A DNA stretch of 64,000 bases, taken from positions 41,820,769 through 41,884,768 of the forward strand of contig CM055903.1 in assembly GCA_029582155.1 (NCBI GenBank). The letters run 5' to 3'. Positions 13,701 to 25,400 of this stretch are shown here, piece by piece. The notes beneath the pieces were generated by a model. That model saw nothing but the letters and a program-made list of their open reading frames with translations. It was not told the origin of the DNA and ran no database searches. How positions within the stretch are numbered: the stretch's first letter is position 1; every line of letters starts with the position of its first letter. The position numbers were made by a program, and so were the translations under genes. Origin of the DNA: Panopea generosa (lineage: Eukaryota > Mollusca > Bivalvia > Adapedonta > Hiatellidae).

Positions 13701-14159
13701 CATACATTCATATCCCACTGCAGCAGTGAAAAACAGAAAAAGGAACCGCTTGTTCTCCCCAGATCACGTTAATTCCTCGTCTCAATGTACAAAAATGTGA
13801 AGTTACCATTATCTTAACAAATTCGACACAGCATGTGAACTCGTAATAATCGAGGGTACAGGTCGCCTACCTTACGCTTCAAAAGTAAATGATATTGTAA
13901 TTACAGTTTTTAAGTGTTTTTTTTTTTTGACGAAATCATAATGAGGACTACGACCAGTCAAGTGTATCCCGTACAGATGTGTCATGTCTAACACTTTATT
14001 AACCAATTTGAGTTTTCTAATTACCGAATAACTTGTTTTTCTTTGCAAATATACAAATTACAAATAATGCATATGTGTGTCGGTAACAACTTAATTTAAT
14101 GATGTTACTAGGTAAAAAATGCTTAAACATTCAAGTGTATTATTTATGATTTATTCTTA
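10771..14159. other. AT-rich sequence without recognised genes
   Basis: Only the weak candidate exon at 12.49 kb stands out. A GC-richer patch at 11.35-11.58 kb (minus-strand frame of 75 codons with FCCKCRTRCFIYMKSTC) has no supporting context. Confidence 0.55.
12491..12580 (+). CDS. Weak candidate exon, arginine-rich
   Basis: The strong acceptor TTGTCTTCTCTACAG precedes a GC- and CpG-rich stretch. Two frames are open: KRYRALEVREGARERAGV then stop, and KISRIRSAGRRSRTSRSV extending to a stop at 12,580. A GTGAGG donor-like site follows at 12,589. There is no homology call and no partner exon. Confidence 0.2.
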   Translation, partial: EKISRIRSAGRRSRTSRSVTPRPQRQITW

Positions 14160-14305
14160 TTTATTTTAGCTTGATAGCAAAGAAGGCTCAAAGCTTATAT
14201 GAACCGTTCTCGGGTCCGCTTACTGGGTAGCACCAAAAACGAGTTTTGTTTTCTGAGAACCCGTAACCTCTGGCGACAGAGGTCAACACCTTATCCACTT
14301 CACTT
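14160..14305 (-). mobile_element. tRNA-derived SINE, family 1
   Basis: Minus-strand order: a tRNA-like head with box B (GGTTACGGGTTCTC), then the core GTGCTACCCAGTAAGCGG, then TTCATATAAGCTTTGAGCC and an AAATAAAT tail. The core is shared with copies at 23.8, 56.1, 58.8 and 60.1 kb. Confidence 0.7.
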
Positions 14306-14903
14306 CAGCTCCACTTTATTCTATTTTACTATTTAAGGTGGGTATACATAATCGTCTCTTTGAGAGGGACAGCTATACATAGAGAATGAGTAAGAAAACA
14401 ACCGTTCTATTTCAACATTAAGACATAAAATAATAAACATGCTCTAGAGCAAAACATAAACACTCAACACGTATTTCAAATCCCGTTCATGGTACAATAA
14501 CACTTCGCCAAAAGGCAAATTAGTCATTTAAAACAACAAACGGAGGTATGCACGCACCTTTTTGTTGAAGTCATTATCGTTTTAATATTATTCGATTCCT
14601 TCCTCAGGGTATGGCGATGAAAAAAGCAATCTATATGCATCCAATCAATTCAATACATCTTGAGGTTGACTGATAATGGAAAAGGGTTTTAGATACATTC
14701 GTTTTATAAAAGCTATAAATAAAAGAAACCATTTCAGGTATGGACTGATTTGGTATTTAGATAAAGAACTATAAGACAAGGTAATCATAATTAATGTTAA
14801 ACAAATAAACCACTTTTTTTTGTTTTGGAAAACAATAAACATATCTTTACTGCATTTCATGCAACTACATGAATATGCGCATGTCCAGCAGGACGTACAG
14901 CTT

Positions 14904-17255
14904 TCATACCACCAATACATAACAAGTGACAAGAGCGGTTACCGCCAATACGTAAGAAGTGATTGGAGTGGTTACAACCAATACATAAGAAGTGATAAGA
15001 GCGGTTACCACCAATACAGGAGAAGTGACAAGAGCGGTTACCACCAATACAGGAGAAGTGACAAGAGTGGTTACCACCAACCCAGGGTAGTGATAAGAGC
15101 GGTTACCACCAATACATAAGAAGTGATAAGAGCGGTACCACCAATACAGGAGAAGTGACAAGAGCGGTTACCACCAACCCAGGGTAGTGATAAGAGCGGT
15201 TACCACCAATACATAAGAAGTGATAAGAGCGGTTACCACCAATACAGGAGAAGTGACAAAAGCGGTTACCACCAACCCAGGGTAGTGACAAGAGCGGTTA
15301 CCACCAATACATAAGAAGTGATAAGAGCGGTTACCACCAATACAGGAGAAGTGACAAGAGCGGTTACCACCAACCCAGGGTAGTGATAAGAGCGGTTACC
15401 ACCAATACATAAGAAGTGATAAGAGCGGTTACCACCAATACAGGAGAAGTGACAAAAGTGGTTACCACCAACCCAGGGTAGTGATAAGAGCGGTTACCAC
15501 CAATACATAAGAAGTGATAAGAGCGGTTACCACCAATACAGGAGAAGTGACAAAAGCGGTTACCACCAACCCAGGGTAGTGATAAGAGCGGTTACCACCA
15601 ATACATAAGAAGTGATAAGAGCGTTTACCACCAACCCAGGGTAGTGATAACAGCGGTTATATCCAATACATAAGAAGTGATAAGAGCAGTTACCACCAAT
15701 ACAGGAGAAGTGACAAAAGCGGTTACCACCAACCCAGGGTAGTGATAAGAGCGGTTACCACCAATACATAAGAAGTGATAAGAGGGGTTACCACCAATAC
15801 AGGAGAAGTGACAAAAGCGGTTACCACCAACCCAGGGTAGTGATAAGAGCGGTTACCACCAATATATAAGAAGTGATAAGAGCGGTTACCACCAACCCAG
15901 GGTAGTGATAACAGCGGTTATATCCAATACAGAAGAAGTGATTAGAGTGGTTACCACCAACCCAGGGTAGTGATAAGAGCGGTTATATCCAATACATAAG
16001 AAGTGATAAGAGCGGTCACCACCAATACAGGAGAAGTGACAAGAGCGGTTATATCCAATAAAGGAGAAGTGACAAGAGCAGTTATATCGAATAAAGGAGA
16101 AGTGACAAGAGCGGTTATATCCAATAAAGAAGAAGTGACAAGAGCAGTTATATCCAATAAAGGAGAAGTGACAAGAGCAGTTCAACCAATACATAAGAAG
16201 TGACAAGAGCGGTAACCACCAACACAGGAGAAGTGACAAGAGGGGTAACCACCAATACATAAGAAGTGACAAGAGCGGTAACCACCAACACAGGAGAAGT
16301 GACAAGAGCGGTTATATCCAATAAAGGAGAAGTGACAAAAGCGGTTATATCCAATACAGGATAAGTGACAAGAGCAGTTCCACCAATACATAAGAAGTGA
16401 CAAGAGCGGTAACCACCAACACAGGAGAAGTGACAAGAGGGGTAACCACCAACACAGGAGAAGTGACAAGAGCGGTAACCACCAACACAGGAGAAGTGAC
16501 AAGAGCGGTTATATCCAATAAAGGAGAAGTGACAAGAGCGGTTATATCCAATAAAGGAGAAGTGACAAGAGCAGTTCCACCAATACATAAGAAGTGACAA
16601 GAGCGGTAACCACCAACACAGGAGAAGTGACAAGAGCAGTAACCACCAACACAGGAGAAGTGACAAGAGCAGTAACCACCAACACAGGAGAAGTGACAAG
16701 AGCGGTAACCACCAACACAGGAGAAGTGACAAGAGCGGTAACCACCAACACAGGAGAAGTGACAAGAGCGGTTATATCCAATAAAGGAGAAGTGACAAGA
16801 GCGGTTATATCCAATAAAGGAGAAGTGACAAGAGCAGTTCCACCAATACATAAGAAGTGACAAGAGCTGTAATCACCAACACAGGAGAAGTGACAAGAGC
16901 GGTAACCACCAACACAGGAGAAGTGACAAGAGCGGTAACCACCAATACATAAGAAGTGACAAGAGCTGTAACCACCAACACAGGAGAAGTGACAAGAGCG
17001 GTTATATCCAATACAGGAGAAGTGACAAGAGCGGTTATATCCAATACAGGAGAAGTGACAAGAGCTGTAACCACCAACACAGGAGAAGTGACAAGAGCGG
17101 TTATATCCAATACAGGAGAAGTGACAAGAGCGGTTATATCCAATACAGGAGAAGTGACAAGAGCAGTAACCACCAATACATAAGAAGTGATAAGAGCGGT
17201 AACCACCAATACATAAGAAGTGACAAGAGCGGTAACCACCAATACATAAGAAGTA
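14904..17255 (+). repeat. 2.35-kb minisatellite, 33-bp unit
   Basis: About 70 units, consensus AGTGACAAGAGCGGTTACCA then CCAATACAGGAGA. Variants carry CAACCCAGGGT, AATACATAAGA or TTATATCCAATAAAGG. The left half shows a three-unit cycle of about 97 bp. The 33-bp period is 11 codons, so several frames on both strands stay open for long stretches (up to 244 codons on the minus strand, 16,542-17,276). These encode 11-residue repeats such as GEVTRAVTTNT or SCHFSCVGGYR. I regard them as artefacts of the period. The unit is GC-richer than its surroundings. Confidence 0.95.
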
Positions 17256-17998
17256 AAGTGCAGATCTGGCAACCATCAGTCTAGGGTGGAGGCCCCTGTT
17301 GTCAGTTCTTCTCTATGCATGTTTTGTACTAATCAGTATCCTATGTTTAAGCAGCTGTGGTGACTATGTCTCATTTTGGGCGTATGTTGTTATTTTTTTA
17401 TCAAACTCCAAAATGCAAAACTAATGTATTGTTTGTAAACCTTGAGCACCGTAGTTTGTTTACATGTTAAACAAGTATACCTGATAAAATGCGTTAAAAA
17501 AACTAGCTTATCAGCACAGTATACTTGCATATGGAAATAAACAGAATACTAAAAATGTTAGTTTTATTCAAAAATACAAACAGTCAATCAACATAGAATT
17601 GTATTGTTTACGAATAGATTATGTATTTATAATTGTTACACTTAATACTTCAAAAGTCTAGATGTCTTATGATAATATTTTGTAATATATTGGGGCGGTA
17701 ATTATCTTTTCTGATATTTTATTGTTAGAATGCTACAAATATAGTTATATGTATATTTCAAGCAACATCGAAATGCAGTTTCTACATAATGTACAATTTG
17801 CAATATATACGGCTGAGGCTTAAACCTCGACCACGTGATTCAATACACCTGAAGATAACCTTGTTTTAATTTATTCAATATAAGATTATAGAAACACTTT
17901 AATCTTAAAAAAATATCAATGCTTCATTCGATAAATCTAAATTTATTTTAATATGGTTCTGTGTCTCATATTAAGGGTTCACACCTATATCTTTATTA

Positions 17999-18134
17999 TT
18001 ATTGCCTCTCCTCGCCGTATCCGTTGGTGTGGCGGTACATTATAACCGCACGGTACTGTGATTCAATCAACCAGAGTCTCTGATATTCAATTATAGATAG
18101 ATGAGGAATCCTCATAGTTTTAGTGCTTACAACT
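17999..18134 (-). CDS. Weak candidate terminal exon
   Basis: After TATTGCAG-like sequence the minus strand stays open to TAA at 17,999, with KKVVSTKTMRIPHLSII, EYQRLWLIESQYRAV and MYRHTNGYGEERQ. The amino-acid mix looks protein-like, but no partner exon or family was found. It does not match the phase of exon H. Confidence 0.18.
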
Positions 18135-19458
18135 TTTTTGGCGACTGCAATACACATTAATAAAATAACAATTTCATATCCATCACTTCCATACATATTC
18201 GATCACCAAGATCTAAAGTACAGTTTTATATAGGCTTATATACCGTTTCTCCCACTTGATTTGAAGTTAATTTCAAAGTTTTTGAACCTGTACACCATTT
18301 AATTAAACACATTTTAGGGACAAAAAATACACTGTTAACAATCTCTGTAATGTAACATCAAAACGCAGAGCGTTTCAATCCACTTACGAAAGAGACAAGA
18401 AAATCATTTGATTTTACAGATAAACAAAGACTAAAGGCAAACCTTTTCTCTATCAATCATCTGCGAATAAAAAAAAAACAGTCATCAGGCGCTCAGTTTC
18501 ATTAGCAACAAATATCATAATGTAAAATATCTTGGTTTAATGTATTATAGCGCAAGTTAAACTGGTGGAAAGTATGAGAATAATTCCATACGCTTTTTCT
18601 TCGACGGGAAAAACTACAACAAACTAAACTGAATCAATTTAGACTTAAACGGAATTTAGAATTTAATTTAAATTGCACAGTCCATTGCACGTTTTTGTTT
18701 TTGTTTTACATTCAGTTAGTCGTTTTCCAAAAATGTGTGTTGAAAATTACTTCCAATTCATTAATAATTCACTAACTAAATAATACATATTGCCTTATTA
18801 CAATGTCACTCATTCTAAAGGGTGTACTTTTTACTACCGTAAAACATTTGGCAAACACATATATTACAAGTTTTATAGATAGTGAAATGTTAGATAGTCT
18901 GCAAATGTAATTCCCCAGTAAAAAACGTGTATGTTTTATAATGGCTTATTGGTGAATTGAATCTGAAAAGAACCACCATTCCACACATAAAGTTTCTGGA
19001 CAGAGATTGGCTTAAAAGCACATACTTTATAATTGTAACAATATTTTATCTACCCCATGTCATATATATCACTGTTAAAACATTAAAATATAAACAATAA
19101 CTATTCTATGAAACAGAATTTCTAAAACCATCGTTTATCTTGCATGGCTTTTAGAATATTAGGATATGCAACACGAAGCTCGTAATTAAATAAATTATTC
19201 GAATTAATATCATTGATTCTTGCAACTGGCTATGTACTCTCATTAACACTTATTTTCTGGTCTAAAAATGAATCATAAGCAGGCAGTTTGCTATTCACGT
19301 GTTCTGCTAACAAGTGGTTAGTCGTTAAAATTGAAATTCAAAATTTCTTTTTTCCCCTAAAAATTCCAAAAACCAAGAAATAAAACAGGATTCTTTACAG
19401 CTCATTGCAACCATGTATTCTACGAATATGAAGATAATAGCATATCATTAGATTACAG

Positions 19459-19596
19459 GATGCATTAGATGGTCACCATGATAAACGTGAGCACCACCAG
19501 CTGTATGAGAGTCCAAGAAACAGATATGACATAAGCCACGGATCTTACATACCACAGATTACAAGGAAACAGGGCGAATCAGCAACGATTGGCTGA
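19459..19596 (+). CDS. Candidate terminal exon of an unknown plus-strand gene
   Basis: After ATTACAG (possible acceptor) a frame of 45 codons runs to TGA: DALDGHHDKREHHQLYES, then PRNRYDISHGSYIPQITRK and QGESATIG. Codon use and the polar, tail-like composition look coding. A second acceptor-like TTCTTTACAG at 19,391-19,400 opens a different frame (HCNHVFYEYEDNSISLDYR) that stops at 19,468. No other exon of such a gene was recognised. Confidence 0.3.
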   Translation, partial: DALDGHHDKREHHQLYESPRNRYDISHGSYIPQITRKQGESATIG

Positions 19597-21117
19597 TAGT
19601 CTTCACATACATGAAACAAACTTGACAAAACAAATAGATGAAAATGATAAAAAGTTTTAAAATGATGATATCACAGTATCACAATTATCACAGTTTTGTC
19701 ACAAAGTTCAACCTAAAAACATTAATACACAAACATGCACTATTATACATAAACAACAACAACTTTATACACTTTTATAAAATACAATTTAAAAACAACT
19801 AAAAAAATCAATTAAATGTTGTCACTCAAAACTTGAATATTCAGCTCAACGGCTAGCAAAAGTTAAAGGCACGTCACAATGCATTAATAATATATTCACT
19901 CGAATTGTTCACCATACAAACATTGGGCATGGTGTTTATTAACATAAAGCAGCCTTCATTAACCATGGCAATTTAAATTTGACCACAAGGTAAATCAACA
20001 AAGATTAAATACTACTGATAACCTACACTGATATTCATATAACCTGGGCGATGTAGCCAAATTTTGACAGCTAATGAGTTCTAGGTCAGTGCTCAAAGCA
20101 ATTGTGTAGCCACTGGAGACTAACTTCTGTGGTGACCGCTCTAAACAGGATTGTAGAGAAAATTGGGAGAAAATATAATATTCTTCTGAACCATATTAAT
20201 GCAGTATTTTATTAATTTGTGGGAATGTGTAACTTAAAACCGCAATGGTCCGAGAATTGGTCAACATAGGAGTTAATGACTAAGAAAACGAAAATGATAA
20301 AGGCATTAAAGGTAACAATGTAAATTATGCACAATTCTTCTAAATTAGTTATTAAAATTTTCGATAACGTACCCAAGGTTAAACTTAAAAATAATAATTT
20401 GCCAATAATGCTTGGGCTCCTATTAATAATAATTACAGAAAAATAACAATTAGTGATATACTTTAGCACGCCAGCCTTCCATTCATAGTTGTATGGTAGC
20501 ATGCTAATGTTGCAAGTAAAGAAATATTAAATTATAACATATTACAATTGTTAAAGTTTCTAATGACCCTAATACGTTCAACCTCCAACAATTGAAAAAC
20601 TTATTAATACAAAGCTTCTCAGTTATTTAAAACTAACCATTCAACAAACAAAGCTTTGTTACCATAATTTACCCAAATATCGTAACCATTAAACAATACG
20701 TGTCAACACTGAATATATTGTGGGACACAGAACAGCCAGTAACAAACAATGGCGGTTGGCGATTGGTTAGCGTGCATCCAGGAGCACAATCTTACACCTG
20801 ATTAGGCACTTGATGACAAGGTCAACCCCTTTGTGACTTGGACGGATATCAAAATCAAAATATGTTGGGAGGTCTCGAGTGTTATTTTGAATGGTACAGT
20901 TTTAACTATAAATGGCAACATCGTACAGTTGTAGCTGTTTGGTGTTACTGGTGATAAAACATGCACTTTATTTGGCACCATTATTTTTAGATAATATTAG
21001 GTAAATATACCCTCTCCCCTCAAAAAAAGAAGAAGAAATAAAAACAAATTTCCTCAATTTAATAAACTACGTCACATCACTTTCAAGTGGGATCACCGTG
21101 AAGTTTTGTTATTATCA

Positions 21118-21362
21118 TTATTTATGAACGAGTTTTAACGTTGTTTTCAACACATTTCAGATTATATACAGCATATCTAATTTTACTGGTGGGGGAAGAC
21201 CTCATAATGAATCTGGGTAGAAACACCGTCCTTCCCAAGTAAATGGCACACTTTCTCAAATAAAGTTTTTTGGAGCGAGCGGGACTTGAACCTACGACCT
21301 TAGCGAGAGATGTAAGTGATCTTGAGATAGCGCATTTGACCACTATGCCACGCAGGATCCTA
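21118..21362 (-). mobile_element. tRNA-derived SINE, family 3
   Basis: Minus-strand head: GCGTGGCATAGTGGTCAAAT (box A) and GTCGTAGGTTCAAGTCCCGC (box B). Body: AACTTTATTTGAGAAAGTGT; 3' end: GAAATGTGTTGAAAACAACG, then ATAAATAAT. A head-body junction fragment recurs at 39,185-39,235 and similar 3' ends lie at 8.3 and 63.65 kb. Confidence 0.75.
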
Positions 21363-21834
21363 TTATAATTTTGATAACCTACCAAAAAACACGATATTTT
21401 TTTTGGCCTATTTGAATGTCCCTAACTTATATGTTTTCTTTTTAGTGCCACACTTTAAGAGAAACATTCACACAGCGTTCAGCATTGCGTAGTTTCATAA
21501 TCACCATGAATGCGTTTGTACAAAACAGCAAAACAATACATTATTGTAAACAATGAAGACCAAATAAAACAAATTGACAGACAATATAGTTATATAAATG
21601 CATGATAATGTACAAACAAAGTACATACAAAGATACAACATAAAATTCTTACAAAGTTGTGTGACAATGTCGTTTAAAATAATAAATTGCCAATTAAATA
21701 TTGAAAAGGACCCAAACAAATTATTTTGTCAAATAAAAACAATGAAACGGTAAATATATTTTTAAAATTTTACACATTAGTGTGATAATGTCGTCTAAGG
21801 TAAAAACATTAATGAAAAGTATATGAAACCAAAA

Positions 21835-21840
21835 TTTATT
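21835..21840 (-). promoter_or_regulatory. Candidate polyadenylation signal for the C2 gene
   Basis: AATAAA on the minus strand, about 530 bp beyond the TAG of exon I. The sequence is AT-rich and such hexamers occur by chance, so this is only a positional guess at the 3' end of the transcript. Confidence 0.2.
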
Positions 21841-22372
21841 TAATCAAATATATAATAAAACAAATGCTACAAATATATATTATATTACAAACTAGTGAGA
21901 CATTACGTCTAAAAATACACTGCTAACAATATTATGGAAAATATCCGAAAGGAAAAATATAAAGCCAGCAAACGGTATAGATGGTTACTAAACCCTTAAC
22001 TGCATTAAGTGATAACTACTTTAATCCTCTCCATACAAGATTCATCACTGTAAAGTGTTAGTTATAACACGCTTCTGACACAGTTTCAGTACACTGTATA
22101 CAAAACAAAGCAAAACTACATTGTCCAAGCTATAAAGGATGTAAGGAAACAATCTAAACCAATATAAATAAATAACACCTAAAAATACATGCTATATATA
22201 TAATGCATCGAAAATTTTTCAAAATGTGTATAGATTAGGTGTTGATTCTAAGTTTATCATAATAAAAATAAATTCTTAAGACAATATAGAAAAAAAGTGG
22301 ATTGTCTAAAATTACAGGTCTAATGAAACACAACTTAAACTCTTCAGTTCAGTCAAGAATGTCTGTACATTT

Positions 22373-22447
22373 CTAGTAAACCGGTATCCCGTCAACAATT
22401 CTTATCCTGCCCACAGCACCAGCCTTGGGGCATTTAACAGTCACAAT
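22373..22447 (-). CDS. Exon I: probable last coding exon
   Basis: The acceptor is TATTTCAG and 24 codons follow, IVTVKCPKAGAVGRI then RIVDGIPVY, before TAG. It is phase 0, as exon H requires, and the hydrophobic pattern continues naturally from FKNHTGAK. It is placed in this gene by phase, strand and the absence of another candidate. The 16.3-kb gap leaves room for missed exons, or it could belong to a different minus-strand gene. Confidence 0.6.
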   Translation of the reverse strand: MVTVKCPKAGAVGRIRIVDGIPVY

Positions 22448-25400
22448 CTGAAATAAATAAATATAATTATGGAAATGATTAAGCATATGACACCACCACA
22501 ACAAGAAACCACAACACTCCCAAATCCAGACCCCACAAAAAAACGAAACCTTAACAAATATGAATACCCATGATGTTCTTTGATAAAATACCCCCATGGC
22601 CCGTGAGAAAACCGTAACCCCGTTATCCGCGTAACAACTTAAAATTGATATTAAAATAGCGTCAAACTTTAATTGTTTATTCTTTTTTAAAAAATAATTG
22701 ACATATATCCGTTTTTATTTCCCTTCGTGTCCATCCATTCATACCAACCCATCCACCTACTTATTTAGCTACTTTTTTACAAATTCAATGTGTCTGTCTG
22801 TCTGTATATTGTTAAAGTACTTGAATGCTGGTAAACATTACGTGTACATGGGCGTTACACTAACATAAAATTCCCTACATATAAGGAACAAGTTTAATGA
22901 CTAATTCCATATATATTCGATTGACAGCGATCATTGATGTCTACAATAAAGTAATTAAAAGTGTGCAATTAACACATCATAACTATTGTTATCAAAATAA
23001 AGAATCAATGAAATATGATAAACTACGAATGATATTAACCGCCGCTGAACATTATCCTTTCACCATTTCAAATAGCACACAACAACAAACTTAATTATCA
23101 TCAGAAAGTAAATTACACAATGTGTTAATAGCAGAGTGATTTAGTTTCACTTATTCACCAACTTATGCCGTTTAATCACGCAGTGCTTGTATAAATCATC
23201 GCTTGTTTAATGTATGTACATACATAAGATATGTTATATCAGATAAAAATGATTAATCATTAAAATCAAGTAAACAGTTGAATTTTGTCTCGCTTTTGAA
23301 CAAATACCAAAATTCTCTGGGTAAGGTAGAAGAGACCACCCATAAGCAATAAAATACAAACTAACGCTCGTTGGCTTTTTGAAACAGTATATCAAAGTTA
23401 GCGACCCTTGAACTCGTGTTTGTTTGTCGTATTTGTTCTATTGATCACCACTGTACTTCGACAGAAACCCAAGCAGCTAAGATTCTGGATGGATGGCCGA
23501 AGATAAACGTGTGTCCAAACAAAGACTCAAATTATCATTGTGCAAGAGACACGGTCATAGCTGATGTTACAGATAGCGATGTAGATAACGCTTAAACTGA
23601 AACATAAATCAATGAATGTGCTTATTCTAACAGTTCTGATTGGAAAGGTTTTAACAATATTGAAAAAAGTTAATTTAAAATACAGGATTATGTTTAATAG
23701 TGTGTATATAAACCAAAACAACATATTCAACATGTATTATTATCAATATGAGTCCTTTATCATATGCAAATAATTTATTTTTATATTTATTTTACTTCGA
23801 TTGTGAAACAATTTATTACAGCTTATACAAATCACGCTCGAAGTCTTCCTGAGCATAACCAGTACTAAGCATATGCAGAAAAGGTGTCATGTTCAAGGAC
23901 ACCACACATAGTCGTTGCGGAGGATCGAACCGATGCTCTACGGCTGGATCACACCCTCCAATGTTTGAATTATGTCAATTATTGTTTGAAAAAAGGAAGA
24001 AATAGAAATGAAAACTAAAAAAAACCACCACAATTGCTCTATTACAATTATAGGTTTACGTTGAATACACTGGTGAACTGTTATTTAAAACTCCTCTTCT
24101 TTAAAATAGTTTTATTGGATTTTTGTATTTAAGACAAATTCCCAAATATACATTGTTCAATTTTGAGAGAAGTATCTAAAAAGCATATTAAACCCCAACA
24201 ACATTATATATATAATAACAGGAACACAGTTGCAACTTCTACATTCAAACTACGAGCATTTCTGTGATTGCTGGCAAATTGCACTCAAATAAAGATATCA
24301 TAATAATTTTACGAGAAAGATATATAAATGGATAAAGCGAGCTAGATATAAAAAATGATAAACCAGGCGCTATGCGTAAATCAGTGTTCGCACAGATCAA
24401 ATATTTTATATACATGAATGCATGGTATACAATAAAGAAGCAATACGGGGAATATTACACCAATACCCGATGTTAAATACAGATATCGAATATCGCCAAA
24501 ACCATAATGTCATCCATGGATGATGATCTGACAGATATCAAATTTAATGCTATAGTAAGTAACACCACATCTCAAAGTATCTTCACATTCCTGCTGCCGC
24601 TTATCAGCAGAATAATTAATATCGTCTTACAGTTTAAGACAATAGTCGGTATTGTTTTATGTTTACTGGTTTGTTTGTCGTGAATTTAGCTAATTACTAC
24701 GTAGCGCTGAAACATCATGCAATTGGAATATTATTTAACTAGTTACAACAATTGGCAAACAATTAAAAATAAACAGGGTGATAGCTTGATAAAGAAGCGT
24801 GTTTCAAAAGGGCACCTTGCTTTTGTAAAGCATACATTTCTGCTGTGATTTTACGAGATTTTAACTCGGTGTTTTCGGTGTCAAGTGTTGCAAAACGGGC
24901 CAGTGTCATGGTTTTTACGCAAACTAGTATGGACTATTGTTAGATGCTAGTAAAGATGCATTCATTGCTACCCAAGTGAAGAAGAGACACGAACAAAAAG
25001 GTTTATATACGTCAACATGAGTGGAGATAATAGTAGTATCGTGTTTCACGTCCTATAGACACTCTTTTAAAACATCACAGCTTACAATATCTTTGCTACC
25101 TTGTTGATGTATCATTAAACGTAACGTGTCATTAATATTTTGAAAAAAATATCCTATTTTCTATTTAATATAATATCAGTTCATAAGACTAACGATATGA
25201 ACATATCATAATTTAAATACGCGTACTATGACTTTATTATATATCAACATTAGTTAAAGAATATTCAAGCGTGTATACAAATACCTACTTTAAAACTACA
25301 CAACCCTTTATGTATATTTTTGATATACTTTACAGAAACTCTGTAATTTATTAATTTAGTATTATATCATAAGCTTTTTTAATTTTTTGTTTCAAGTGCA

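Noticed and set aside
16542-17276. 244-codon minus-strand open frame
   Set aside because: It lies wholly in the 33-bp array, several frames on both strands are open at the same place, and no non-repetitive domain or promoter is attached.
20212-20502. 96-codon minus-strand frame with membrane-like composition
   Set aside because: Runs of Leu/Ile/Phe are expected from AT-rich DNA, and there are no splice sites or partner exons.
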